DNA of 64,000 bases. Origin: Ruegeria sp. ANG-R. Lineage in GTDB: Bacteria; Pseudomonadota; Alphaproteobacteria; Rhodobacterales; Rhodobacteraceae. A model generated the notes under the pieces. The model ran no database searches. It saw nothing but the letters and a program-made list of their open reading frames with translations, and had not been told where the DNA came from. Positions 43,121-53,032 of the stretch are shown in pieces. Position 1 is the stretch's first letter. The number at the start of each line of letters is the position of its first letter. The translations under genes were made by a program, and so were the position numbers. The stretch lies in NCBI RefSeq assembly GCF_000813985.1, contig NZ_JWLJ01000002.1, positions 124,001-188,000 on the forward strand, in the 5' to 3' direction.

Positions 43121-44425
43121 ATGTATCTGAAGCACGCACTTCGCGCGGCGACTGCACTGACGTTCGTCGCCACGGCAGCGGCCCACGCGCAAACGATTAC
43201 AATCGCCACCGTGAACAACGGCGACATGATCCGGATGCAGGGCTACACCGACAAATTCACCGAAGAGACCGGCATTGATGTTGAATGGGTAACACTGGAG
43301 GAAAACGTGTTGCGTCAGCGCGTGACCACCGACATCTCAACCAAGGGTGGCCAGTTCGACATCATGACCATCGGCATGTACGAGACGCCCATCTGGGGTG
43401 CGAATGGCTGGCTGGTTCCGCTGGACGGTATGTCGGAAGAGTATGACGTCGACGACCTGCTTCCAGCGATGGCGGGTGGTCTCAGCCATGACGGAACGCT
43501 GTATGCAGCACCGTTCTACGGCGAAAGCTCGATGATCATGTACCGCACCGACCTTATGGAGAAGGCTGGTCTGGAGATGCCCGAGGCACCGACTTGGCAG
43601 TTCATTCGCGAAGCGGCTGCGGCCATGACCGACCGTGACAATGACATCAACGGAATTTGTCTGCGCGGCAAGGCTGGTTGGGGTGAAGGCGGCGCCTTTA
43701 TCACCGTGACAGGTAATTCGTTCGGTGCACGCTGGTTCGACGAGAACTGGAAGCCTCAGTTCGATCAACCGGAATGGAAAGAAGCGTTGACCTTCTTCGT
43801 TGACATGATGAATGAGTCCGGTCCGGCAGGGTATGCAACCAACGGCTTCAACGAAAACCTGTCGTTGTTCCAGCAAGGCAAATGCGGGATGTGGATTGAT
43901 GCCACTGTTGCGGCCTCTTTCGTGACCAATCCTGACGACTCGACCGTCGCGGACAAGGTCGGGTTTGCTTTGGCTCCCAATTCGGAAGGCGTGGACAAGC
44001 GGGCCAACTGGCTTTGGGCCTGGGCTCTGGCGATACCTGCGGGTACTCAGCAGGAAGACGCGGCCAAGCAGTTCATCGAATGGGCGACCTCGAAAGACTA
44101 CATCGAACTGGTAGCCGAGAATGAAGGCTGGGCGAATGTGCCTCCGGGCGCACGCACCTCGTTGTATGAGAACCCCAACTACAAGGATGTTCCCTTCGCA
44201 AATATGACGCTGGAGTCGATCCTGATGGCCGACCCGCAAAACTGCTGCGCTCAGCCGACGCCGTATACCGGCATCCAGTTCGTTGCGATCCCGGAATTCG
44301 CAGGCATCGCCACGCAAGTCAGCCAAGAGTTCTCGGCGGTTTATGCTGGACAACAGACGGTGGACGAAGCGCTTGCCAAGGCGCAGGCGTTTACCGCCGA
44401 AGAAATGGAAGCAGCAGGTTACTGA
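43121..44425 (+). CDS. smoE: Sorbitol/mannitol ABC transporter, substrate-binding protein
   Basis: 434 aa periplasmic solute-binding protein. Signal peptide of about 23 residues (LRAATALTFVATAAAHAQ). Mature protein begins TITIATVNNGDMIRMQGYTD, as in polyol-binding proteins of the extracellular family 1; DIMTIGMYETPIWGANGWLV and FYGESSMIMYRTDLM line the sugar cleft in relatives. First gene of an operon in the order known from Rhodobacter sphaeroides (smoE-smoF-smoG-smoK-smoS-mtlK). ATG follows GGGAGGACAGGG. A strong hairpin after the gene fits higher expression of the binding protein than of the permeases. Confidence 0.92.
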   Translation: MYLKHALRAATALTFVATAAAHAQTITIATVNNGDMIRMQGYTDKFTEETGIDVEWVTLEENVLRQRVTTDISTKGGQFDIMTIGMYETPIWGANGWLVPLDGMSEEYDVDDLLPAMAGGLSHDGTLYAAPFYGESSMIMYRTDLMEKAGLEMPEAPTWQFIREAAAAMTDRDNDINGICLRGKAGWGEGGAFITVTGNSFGARWFDENWKPQFDQPEWKEALTFFVDMMNESGPAGYATNGFNENLSLFQQGKCGMWIDATVAASFVTNPDDSTVADKVGFALAPNSEGVDKRANWLWAWALAIPAGTQQEDAAKQFIEWATSKDYIELVAENEGWANVPPGARTSLYENPNYKDVPFANMTLESILMADPQNCCAQPTPYTGIQFVAIPEFAGIATQVSQEFSAVYAGQQTVDEALAKAQAFTAEEMEAAGY

Positions 44426-44437
44426 GGCACACTCCCT

Positions 44438-44463
44438 GCGGGCGGGCAGTACCTGCCCCCCGC
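44438..44463 (+). promoter_or_regulatory. Stem-loop between smoE and smoF
   Basis: GCGGGCGGGCAG TAC CTGCCCCCCGC folds into an 11-pair stem with one bulged C, 12 bases after the smoE stop. No T run follows, so it is more likely an mRNA-stabilising or partly attenuating hairpin than a full terminator. Confidence 0.65.
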
Positions 44464-44530
44464 TCCACCCTTCCACAACCCACGTTTTTCTCGCAGGCTA
44501 AAGCTCGCCTGAACAGAGAGGGTTTGCGTC

Positions 44531-45397
44531 ATGGCAACTCAACACTCCCGATCCGTCGCACGTCTGATGATGGCACCTGCAGTGGTCCTGCTACTTGGCT
44601 GGATGCTGGTACCCCTGACGATGACGCTGTACTTTTCCTTTAAGAAATATCTGCCGCTGCGCGGTGGGGATCTGGGCTGGGTCGGGTTCGACAACTATGT
44701 CCGGTTTGTCTCTTCAAGCTCCTTCTGGCCTGCCGTCCAGGCAACGCTGATGATTGTGGGTGGCGTCCTGATGATCACGGTGGTTCTGGGCATCCTTCTG
44801 GCGATGCTGCTGGACCAACCGATGTGGGGTCAGGGTGTTGTCCGCATCCTCGTGATCGCACCCTTCTTCGTCATGCCGACCGTATCCGCGCTGGTTTGGA
44901 AGAACATGTTCATGGACCCGGTCAATGGTTTGCTGGCGCACCTGTGGCGCTTTTTTGGAGCCGAACCGATTTCGTGGCTGTCCGAGGCATCGATGACGTC
45001 GATCATCATGATCGTCTCATGGCAGTGGCTGCCTTTCGCAACCCTGATCCTGCTGACCGCAATCCAGTCACTGGACAGCGAACAGCTGGAAGCCGCCGAG
45101 ATGGACGGCGCGCCGGTGCTAAAGCGCTTCTATCACATCGTTCTGCCGCACCTCAGCCGCGCGATAACCATCGTGATCCTGATTCAGACGATCTTTCTTC
45201 TGTCGATCTTCGCCGAGATCTTCGTGACCACAGGCGGTGCATTCGGCACCCGCACCCTCACCTACCTGATCTTCCAGCGCGTTTTGGAAAGCCAAAACGT
45301 CGGCCTCGGATCTGCCGGAGGTGTCTACGCAATCATCCTAGCCAACATCGTCGCGATCTTCCTGATGCGCATCGTCGGCAAGAATCTGGACGCGTGA
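44531..45397 (+). CDS. smoF: Sorbitol/mannitol ABC transporter permease
   Basis: 288 aa, six predicted membrane segments, MalF-type. The cytoplasmic EAA loop that docks to the ATPase reads EAAEMDGAPVLKRFYHIVLP. Starts with ATG after GAGAGGG and is followed 12 bases later by the second permease. With smoG it forms the membrane channel of the polyol importer. Confidence 0.92.
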   Translation: MATQHSRSVARLMMAPAVVLLLGWMLVPLTMTLYFSFKKYLPLRGGDLGWVGFDNYVRFVSSSSFWPAVQATLMIVGGVLMITVVLGILLAMLLDQPMWGQGVVRILVIAPFFVMPTVSALVWKNMFMDPVNGLLAHLWRFFGAEPISWLSEASMTSIIMIVSWQWLPFATLILLTAIQSLDSEQLEAAEMDGAPVLKRFYHIVLPHLSRAITIVILIQTIFLLSIFAEIFVTTGGAFGTRTLTYLIFQRVLESQNVGLGSAGGVYAIILANIVAIFLMRIVGKNLDA

Positions 45398-45409
45398 GGA
45401 GGTAAGACC

Positions 45410-46240
45410 ATGGCCCGCGCCGTCACAACCCGCCGCAAATCGCTGAACACCATTCTGGCATGGGTGATCGGTTTGCTGATCTTTTTCCCGATCCTCTGGA
45501 CGATCTTGACCAGCTTCAAGACCGAAGCACAGGCGATCGCAAGCCCACCGCTGTTCCTGAACTTCGATTGGACGCTGGAGAACTACGCCATCGTGCAAGA
45601 GCGTTCCGATTACATGCGGTTCCTGTGGAACTCGGTCATTATCGCCGGCGGCTCGACCATTTTGGGCGTCATCATCGCCGTACCCGCCGCATGGGCGATG
45701 GCCTTCGTTCCGTCCAAGCGGACTAAGGACATCCTACTATGGATGCTGTCCACCAAGATGCTGCCAGCAGTCGGTGTGTTGTATCCCATCTACCTGCTGT
45801 TCATCCGTCTGGGTCTGCTGGATACGCGCGGAGGGCTGGTCGTGGTCCTGATGCTGATCAATCTGCCGATCATCGTCTGGATGCTCTACACCTACTTCCG
45901 CGAAATTCCGGGTGAAATTCTGGAAGCCGCACGAATGGACGGGGCGACGTTGAAAGAGGAAATCCTCTATGTCCTCACCCCGATGGCTATCCCCGGCATC
46001 GCCTCGACCGTTTTGCTGAACTTCATTCTGGCTTGGAACGAGGCGTTCTGGACGCTCAACCTGACCGCAGTCGACGCGGCACCGCTAACGGCGTTTATCG
46101 CCAGCTATTCCAGCCCCGAAGGCCTGTTCTTTGCCAAGCTCAGTGCGGCCTCGACCATGGCAATTGCACCAATCCTGATCCTTGGCTGGTTCAGTCAGAA
46201 ACAACTTGTCCGCGGCCTGACCTTCGGCGCTGTGAAATAA
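45410..46240 (+). CDS. smoG: Sorbitol/mannitol ABC transporter permease
   Basis: 276 aa, MalG-type inner-membrane permease. First helix TILAWVIGLLIFFPILWTIL, EAA loop EAARMDGATLKEEILYVLTP. Preceded by a GAGGAGG ribosome binding site and followed 12 bases later by the ATPase gene. Partner of smoF. Confidence 0.92.
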   Translation: MARAVTTRRKSLNTILAWVIGLLIFFPILWTILTSFKTEAQAIASPPLFLNFDWTLENYAIVQERSDYMRFLWNSVIIAGGSTILGVIIAVPAAWAMAFVPSKRTKDILLWMLSTKMLPAVGVLYPIYLLFIRLGLLDTRGGLVVVLMLINLPIIVWMLYTYFREIPGEILEAARMDGATLKEEILYVLTPMAIPGIASTVLLNFILAWNEAFWTLNLTAVDAAPLTAFIASYSSPEGLFFAKLSAASTMAIAPILILGWFSQKQLVRGLTFGAVK

Positions 46241-46252
46241 GGAACACGACAC

Positions 46253-47253
<1,001 letters not shown>

Positions 47254-47257
<4 letters not shown>

Positions 47258-48027
47258 CACGTCTTGCGGGCAAAACCGCCCTGATCACCGGGGCCGCGCG
47301 TGGTATCGGGCGGGCTTTTGCCAAGGCCTATGTTGCCGAAGGCGCGCGTGTCGCCATCGCAGACATAGACGTCCAACGGGCGAAGATGGCAGCGACTGAA
47401 ATTGGTGGTGCCGCGTTGGCGATTGAAGTGGATGTGACCGATCAGAGCAGCATCGACGAAGCTGTCGCGGACACAGCAGCCCATTTCGGCCCGATCGACA
47501 TTCTGATCAATAACGCGGCCATTTTCACGGCTGCGCCAATCATTGAGATCGATCGCGCCGACTACAACCGCGTTTTTGACATCAATGTCTCAGGTGCTCT
47601 ATTCACGATGCAGGCCGTTGCGCGCCATATGATCGAGCACGGCACCAAAGGTCGGATCATCAACATGGCTTCACAAGCCGGACGGCGGGGCGAGCCTTTG
47701 GTCGCTGTATACTGTGCCAGCAAAGCCGCGATCATATCTCTGACCCAATCAGCGGGGCTGAACCTCATCTCTCATGGGATCAACGTGAATGCCATCGCTC
47801 CCGGTGTGGTCGACGGCGAACACTGGGACGGTGTAGATGCGTTCTTTGCAAAACACGAAGGCAAACCCCGGGGTCAAAAGAAACGCGAAGTGGCGGCTGC
47901 CGTCCCCTATGGCCGTATGGGCCGGGCCGAAGACCTGACCGGCATGGCGGTGTTTCTTGCCTCGGACGAGGCAAAGTACATTGTCGCACAAACCTACAAT
48001 GTCGACGGCGGAAACTGGATGAGCTGA
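47254..48027 (+). CDS. smoS: Sorbitol (L-iditol 2-) dehydrogenase, SDR family
   Basis: 257 aa classical short-chain dehydrogenase: NAD-binding [16 protein letters not shown] motif in [10 protein letters not shown], catalytic Ser in NMASQAG and YxxxK in YCASKAA. In Rhodobacter the homologous enzyme oxidises D-sorbitol to fructose and galactitol to tagatose. Translationally coupled to smoK (ATGA) and to mtlK (TGATG), so import and oxidation are made together. Confidence 0.92.
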
Positions 48028-49562
48028 TGGACCCTCTGGCGAACGCAAAACCCCCAGTGTGGCTGCGGCACGGCAGCCTTGCAGAGCTTCCAGCGACGGT
48101 CAGAACACCCGCGTATGTGCCCTCGGACCTGACGCCGGGCATTGTCCATATCGGGTTGGGCAATTTCCACCGCGCACATCAGGCCTGGTATATCCACCAG
48201 CTTATGCAGCAAGGTCAGTCCCGCGACTGGGCGATCATCGGAGCCGGTGTGCGAAAATATGATGCCGAGATGCGAGAGAAGCTGCTGGCGCAGGACTGTC
48301 TGACAACGCTGATCGAGCTTGACCCGAATGGGATATCTGCCGAAGTGATTGGTCCGATGATCGACTATCTGCCGATTGAAGACGGGCACGCCGCGCTGAT
48401 CGCGAGGATGGCTGATCCAGCCATCCGGATTGTGTCGCTGACCGTGACCGAAGGCGGTTATTTTTTGGATGTCAACACCGGTGCGTTCAACCCGGATCAC
48501 AGAGATATACGCCATGATGCAGAGAACCCCAAAGAGCCGCGCACGGCCTTCGGCGCAATTGTTTGTGCACTCAGACAGCGCTGGGTGAATGGGCTGAAAC
48601 CCTTTACCGCGCTGAGTTGCGATAACCTTCAGGGCAATGGGGCGATACTGAGAAGCTGCGTCGTTGGTTTGGCGCGTATGTCCGACCCTGATCTGGCCGA
48701 CTGGATTGACCGGAACGGGGCGTTCCCTGACTCGATGGTGGACTGCATCGTGCCTGCGACGACTGACAAAGTGATATCGCAGTGCAGCGCGCTTGGCGTC
48801 AAGGATCGCGCGCCGGTCTCGCATGAAAACTATCGCCAATGGGTGATCGAAGATGACTTTTGCGCCGGACGACCGCCGCTTGACCATGTCGGCGTTACGT
48901 TGACGCGCGATGTTCATAGTTATGAGACGATGAAGCTGCGCATTTTGAACGGAGGCCACCAATTACTCGCAAATGTCGGGGAAATACTGAATGTTCCGAC
49001 AATTTCGGATTGCATGCAGGACCCGGACATCGCGGCGTTCTTCAGGAAAGTGCAAGCTGAGGAAATTCTGCCTCATGTCGATGCCGTTCCGGAAACCTCG
49101 GCGAAAGAGTACCTTGGATTGGTTGAACGTCGATTCTCAAACACTGCGATTCACGATACGACGCGCAGGGTCGCGTTCGACGGATCTGCACGCCACCCCG
49201 GATTCCTGCTGCCATCGTTGCGCGATGCACTTAAGTCTGACTCGCCAGCGAACGGGCTCGCGCTGGCCGAAGCGTTCTGGTGCCGGATGTGTGCGGGTGT
49301 TCGCGAGAACGGCTCCGAAATCGGCCCCAATGATCCTCAATGGGAGAGCCTGCAGAAAACCGCTCTGGCATCAAAAGCCGACCCAGAACTTTGGCTCGAA
49401 CAACGCCAGTATTGCGGCAACTTTGGTCGCGGCACACGTTTTTCCGAAACGTTTGCCTTCTGGCTGACGGCGGTCTGGCAGCGAGGTAGCCGAACAGCCA
49501 TAGCTGAATATGTCGCTGGCGGTTCCTCCTCACGCATGGTGTCTAGTTCTGGCGTCATATAG
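48027..49562 (+). CDS. mtlK: Mannitol 2-dehydrogenase
   Basis: 511 aa, polyol-specific long-chain dehydrogenase family. The N-terminal Rossmann domain has GIVHIGLGNFHRAHQAWYIH, and the catalytic Lys lies in VPATTDKV with the conserved region LKILNGGHQ-like MKLRILNGGHQLLANVGEI. Oxidises D-mannitol (and D-arabitol or sorbitol in relatives) to the ketose. Start overlaps the smoS stop by one base. Last gene of the smo operon; no terminator was seen after it and the following DNA is a decayed insertion sequence. Confidence 0.92.
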   Translation: MDPLANAKPPVWLRHGSLAELPATVRTPAYVPSDLTPGIVHIGLGNFHRAHQAWYIHQLMQQGQSRDWAIIGAGVRKYDAEMREKLLAQDCLTTLIELDPNGISAEVIGPMIDYLPIEDGHAALIARMADPAIRIVSLTVTEGGYFLDVNTGAFNPDHRDIRHDAENPKEPRTAFGAIVCALRQRWVNGLKPFTALSCDNLQGNGAILRSCVVGLARMSDPDLADWIDRNGAFPDSMVDCIVPATTDKVISQCSALGVKDRAPVSHENYRQWVIEDDFCAGRPPLDHVGVTLTRDVHSYETMKLRILNGGHQLLANVGEILNVPTISDCMQDPDIAAFFRKVQAEEILPHVDAVPETSAKEYLGLVERRFSNTAIHDTTRRVAFDGSARHPGFLLPSLRDALKSDSPANGLALAEAFWCRMCAGVRENGSEIGPNDPQWESLQKTALASKADPELWLEQRQYCGNFGRGTRFSETFAFWLTAVWQRGSRTAIAEYVAGGSSSRMVSSSGVI

Positions 49563-49915
49563 GTCGGCACGACGATGAATTGATCCGGTTCTAAAGCTCA
49601 TTTTTCTAACGTATTTATATGGTCTGAGGCCGTTGGCTGTCGTTAAGCGACAGGCATGGTTTTAGGAACCAAGTAAGTCGGTCAAATTCGACCGAGCTGG
49701 CCGTGGCTTTCGTCGTAGTCTCGTTTGAAGGTTGCGTCCCTGAATGCACAGGTCATGCGTTCGGCTTGGCCATTAACTTAAGGTTAGAGTTTCGGTAAAA
49801 TCTGCGGTCACAATCGATCAGCAGAATGTGATACGCACGTGGGCTGCGTTCCAGGGAGTGCCTAAGCAGTTCCGTACCTTCGCAAATCACTCTGTCAATG
49901 CCGCAATTGGTTGTT
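49560..49915 (-). pseudogene. Decayed IS481-type integrase-core transposase
   Basis: Read on the minus strand in shifting frames, pieces line up in the right order with IS481-family transposases: a segment around 49840-49890 (LLRHSLERSPRAYHILLIDC, in the place of FLRALIEAVPYKIHTVLTD), then NGQAERMTCAFRDATFKRDY near 49710-49775 (the NGQVERMNRTIKEATVKRYH block), then RPYKYVRK and EPDQFIVVP near 49565-49620 (PYEYICK and EPDRFI). Frames are broken by several stops and shifts and the C-terminal middle is eroded. It is non-functional. The identification rests on remembered family motifs, not on an alignment. Confidence 0.65.
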
Positions 49916-49949
49916 GACCGCGTCTCAGTTGTTCTGGCATGAACGCGCC

Positions 49950-50125
49950 ATGTTCGGTTCCGGGGACGTCCTCGGAAGCAATAGGGAATGCAGTGCGGTA
50001 CACTTCGTGCCAACTCTGCAACTGCCCCCGCAACTGTAGGCGGCGAGCGCGGCTGATTTTGCCACTGGGATATCCCGGGAAGGCCAGCTGAGCGCTTTGA
50101 CCCGCAAGTCAGGAGACCTGCCGAA
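49950..50125 (+). promoter_or_regulatory. Cobalamin (AdoCbl) riboswitch
   Basis: All hallmark pieces occur in order: GGTTCC and the GGGAA-TGCAGTGC stretch (near 49955-49995), GCCCCCGCAACTGTAGGCGGCGAGC (about 50024-50048, the conserved core), GCCACTGGGA (50061-50070), GGGAAGGC (50077-50084), and the B12 box GTCAGGAGACCTGCC (50108-50122). A GC-rich hairpin follows (about 50122-50152) and may be the expression platform. It lies ahead of a cobalt transporter operon, which it should switch off when cobalamin is abundant. Confidence 0.95.
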
Positions 50126-50268
50126 CATGCGCCCCCGGAAGGGGTGTTCATCATCGGCGACGGGGTGTGCGCCGGGTCCGTTTGTCTTTGCCGGCGAACG
50201 GGGTCACGTCCCCCAAAGTCAAAACAAAAACGTGCCGGGGAAGGCGCGACGTGAGAAGGACTGATTTC

Positions 50269-51054
50269 ATGAAAAAACTGCTTTTGGCGGCCACTGCCGT
50301 GGTGGGTATACCTGCGCTGGCCAATGCTCATTTCCTGCTGGAATACACGGACGACACTATGATCGAGCGTCCGGGTGACGTGCCGGTGAAACTGGTGTTC
50401 TGGCATCCGTTTGAAGCCGGGCATGTGATGACACTGGAGAAACCGGAAGAGTTCTTTGTGATCCACAATGGCGAAAAGACCGATCTGATGGATACGCTGG
50501 AAGAAACCACTTTCGACGGTCCGGAGAACAGCGCCAAGGCCTTTCTGGGCTCGGTGCCGGTGAAACGCTCGGGAGACTATGTGGTGGTCACCGTGCCAGC
50601 GCCTTACTACGAAGAGTCCGAGGATATCTATATCCAGCAGATCACCAAGGCATATCTGAACCGCAACGAGTTGCCCACTGACTGGGATCAGCCGCAGGGT
50701 CTGGCCACTGAAATTCTGCCTCTGAACAAACCCTACAACATTATTGCCGGTTCGACCTTCACCGGCCGTGTGCTGAGCGAAGGCAAACCCGTCGCTGGTG
50801 CCGAGATCGAAATCGAATACATTGCCGCCGCGCCTGACATGGAAGGGACCGGGGCAAAAGAGGCCACCGTGTCCCCGCTGCCGGGCGGTGCTCTGGTCGC
50901 GATCTCTGACGAAAACGGCTATTTCAGCTTTGGTGTTCCCAAAGCCGGCTACTGGGGTTTTGCCGCGCTGGGTTCCGGCCCGAAAACCGAGCATGAAGGT
51001 AAAGAACTGAGCCAGGATGCGGTGATCTGGATTCGCGCCTGGGATCTGGAGTAA
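50269..51054 (+). CDS. DUF4198 periplasmic component of cobalt transporter (NikK/CbiK-like)
   Basis: 261 aa from the ATG at 50269 (GAGAAGGA upstream). Signal peptide LLLAATAVVGIPALANA, then His at the new N-terminus (AHFLLEY), which is typical of this family and may bind metal. DUF4198 features include VKLVFWHPFEAGHVMTLEKP and a C-terminal carboxypeptidase-regulatory-like fold (FTGRVLSEGKPVAGAEIEIE, ISDENGYFSF). First gene under the cobalamin riboswitch, ahead of CbiM, an NikL-like protein, CbiQ and CbiO, so it is assigned to cobalt uptake rather than nickel. Confidence 0.88.
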   Translation: MKKLLLAATAVVGIPALANAHFLLEYTDDTMIERPGDVPVKLVFWHPFEAGHVMTLEKPEEFFVIHNGEKTDLMDTLEETTFDGPENSAKAFLGSVPVKRSGDYVVVTVPAPYYEESEDIYIQQITKAYLNRNELPTDWDQPQGLATEILPLNKPYNIIAGSTFTGRVLSEGKPVAGAEIEIEYIAAAPDMEGTGAKEATVSPLPGGALVAISDENGYFSFGVPKAGYWGFAALGSGPKTEHEGKELSQDAVIWIRAWDLE

Positions 51055-51060
51055 GCCCCG

Positions 51061-51672
51061 ATGCACATTGTTGACGGAGCCCTTTCGAACCCCGTTGTGA
51101 TCGGCGGTGCAGTCGCCGCCGCCGGGGGCATCGCTTTGGGGCTGAAATCGCTGGATATTGATCGCATTCCCACTGCGGGCGTGCTCTCGGCCAGTTTTTT
51201 TGTCGCCTCGCTGATCCATGTGCCGATTGGCCCGTCTTCTGTGCACCTGATTCTGAATGGTCTGGCCGGGCTGTTGCTCGGCTGGGCCGCCTTTCCCGCT
51301 CTTTTTGTGGGCTTGCTGCTTCAGGCCGTGTTCTTCGGCTTTGGCGGACTGACCGTTCTTGGGGTCAACACGGTGAACATCGCCCTTCCGGCCGTATTGA
51401 CCTGGATGATCTTTGGCCGTCTGATCGCACGCGGCTCTCCTGTTCAGGGGGCGGTCTGGGGCGGTGTTGGTGGTGCATTTTCCATTGCTGCTACAACCGC
51501 TTTCGTGGCTCTCACTCTTGCTCTGTCCGGGGATGAGTTCCTGCCCGCCGCAAAGCTTGTGTTTTTTGCTCATATCCCGGTCATGGTCATCGAAGCGGTG
51601 CTCACGGGATTTGCCGTTCTGCTGGCGCGCAAGGTCAAACCGGAACTTTTTCCAAAGGACGCTTCCGCATGA
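51061..51672 (+). CDS. cbiM: Cobalt ECF transporter S component CbiM
   Basis: 203 aa membrane protein starting MHIVDGALSNPVVIGGAVAA. The N-terminal Met-His motif supplies metal ligands in the CbiM/NikM family, and HIPIGPSSVHLILNGLAGLL-type sequence (HVPIGPSSVHLILNGLAGLL here) is a family signature. It binds the metal ion and passes it through the membrane. Six bases after the DUF4198 gene; stop overlaps the next start. Confidence 0.93.
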   Translation: MHIVDGALSNPVVIGGAVAAAGGIALGLKSLDIDRIPTAGVLSASFFVASLIHVPIGPSSVHLILNGLAGLLLGWAAFPALFVGLLLQAVFFGFGGLTVLGVNTVNIALPAVLTWMIFGRLIARGSPVQGAVWGGVGGAFSIAATTAFVALTLALSGDEFLPAAKLVFFAHIPVMVIEAVLTGFAVLLARKVKPELFPKDASA

Positions 51673-52250
51673 AACAGCTGTTCCTTGTGATGTCACTGAT
51701 GCTGACGCCATTGCCCGCTCTGGCGCATAAGGTGATCGCGGGGGTATTTCCCGCCGGCGATGCAATTGAGGGCGAACTGGGTTTTTCCAATGGCGATATG
51801 GCCGCAGATCAGGAAGTGATCGTCTACGGCCCTGACGGCACCGAACTGGGCAGAACCGTAACCGACTCGGATGGCTTTTTTCTGTACAGCCCGACAAAGC
51901 CTGTGGCGCATACGTTCAAAGCGGACCTTGGCGCCGGGCATGTGGCTGATATCACCATGCCTGCGCAAGACGTGGCCGAAATCCTGGGGGTTGCCGCGGA
52001 CGTTGCGGAACCTGTCACCCCGATTGCACCCTCAGGGGGCGCCGAAACGGTGATGGTGGCGTCTCTTTCGGACGAGGAGCGTGCGGCGATCGCCAAGGTT
52101 GTGCGTGATGAAACCCGTCCACTGCGCCGTGAAATCGCCGCCTACCGCGAACATAACGATCTGCAGAGCATCTTGGGCGGGATCGGCTATATCGTGGGAT
52201 TGTTTGGCATCGGATTTTACGTCGCAGCACGTAAGAAAATGGCCGCCTGA
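51669..52250 (+). CDS. NikL/CbiL-like accessory protein of cobalt transporter
   Basis: 193 aa with signal peptide (FLVMSLMLTPLPALAHK), a periplasmic Ig-like/carboxypeptidase-regulatory-like domain (VIVYGPDGTELGRTVTDSDG), a polar linker and one C-terminal membrane helix (LGGIGYIVGLFGIGFYVAAR). This matches the NikL-type small subunit that takes the place of CbiN. Overlaps cbiM by 4 bases and cbiQ by one base. Confidence 0.82.
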   Translation: MKQLFLVMSLMLTPLPALAHKVIAGVFPAGDAIEGELGFSNGDMAADQEVIVYGPDGTELGRTVTDSDGFFLYSPTKPVAHTFKADLGAGHVADITMPAQDVAEILGVAADVAEPVTPIAPSGGAETVMVASLSDEERAAIAKVVRDETRPLRREIAAYREHNDLQSILGGIGYIVGLFGIGFYVAARKKMAA

Positions 52251-53032
52251 TGGCACATGCGCTGGGACCCCAGGCCAAGACGCTGGCCGACGCGGGTGGC
52301 GATACCGCTTACGGGCTGATCGGGGATTACGACCCCCGTATACGCATCGTGATTGCCTGCATCTTTGCCGCTGTCACCGTTGCCTTAAGCACGATTGCAG
52401 CGCTGATCGGTGCCATGTTTGTGTCGGTCGGGCTTTTGCTGGCGTCGCGGTTGCCCGTCCGCCGTACGCTCAAGCGAATGGCGATGATGGACAGTTTCAT
52501 CATCTTCATGCTGGTGCTCTTGCCCTTTTCCATGCCCGGAGAGACCATGTTTACGGTCTTTGGCTTTCCGGCCAGTTGGCAGGGTCTTTGGAAAGCGGTC
52601 GAGATCGCTCTGACGGCAAACGCGGTTATTCTGGCGCTGATGGTTCTGGTCGGAACGCTGGAGCCTGTCACTCTGGGACATGCGTTGCACAAGCTACGCT
52701 GCCCTGAGTTGCTTGTACATCTCCTGATGTTCACGATTCGCTATATCGAAGTGCTGCGTGAAGAATACCTGCGCTTGCGTGGCGCCATGAAAATCCGTGG
52801 TTTTCGCCCGGGTACCAACTGGCATACCTACCGCAGCTTTGGGTACCTTGTCGGTATGATGTTGGTGCGCGCCATCGAGCGGTCAGAGCGTATTCTGGGT
52901 GCTATGAAATGCCGGGGTTTTTCCGGGCGGATCGTGTTGCTGCAAAGCTTCAGCATGACCCGGCGCGATTACATGTTCGCCGCGATGTCCTGTACAGTTT
53001 GCCTTGGGCTTCTATTCTTGGATTTTCTATGA
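52250..53032 (+). CDS. cbiQ: Cobalt ECF transporter transmembrane coupling protein CbiQ
   Basis: 260 aa EcfT-type membrane protein. Hydrophobic helices in the first half and the two cytoplasmic Ala-Arg-Gly-type coupling motifs near the C-terminus (RGAMKIRGFRPG and GAMKCRGFSGR). It couples the ATPase to the metal-binding subunits. Stop overlaps the cbiO start (ATGA at 53029-53032). Confidence 0.92.
   Translation: MAHALGPQAKTLADAGGDTAYGLIGDYDPRIRIVIACIFAAVTVALSTIAALIGAMFVSVGLLLASRLPVRRTLKRMAMMDSFIIFMLVLLPFSMPGETMFTVFGFPASWQGLWKAVEIALTANAVILALMVLVGTLEPVTLGHALHKLRCPELLVHLLMFTIRYIEVLREEYLRLRGAMKIRGFRPGTNWHTYRSFGYLVGMMLVRAIERSERILGAMKCRGFSGRIVLLQSFSMTRRDYMFAAMSCTVCLGLLFLDFL

Noticed and set aside
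49753-51897. 714-codon open frame on the minus strand opposite the riboswitch and cobalt genes
   Set aside because: It is low-complexity, rich in Arg/Gln/His, has no domain, and lies antisense to cbiM, the DUF4198 gene and the riboswitch. It is a codon-bias shadow; only its last part overlaps the IS481 relic.
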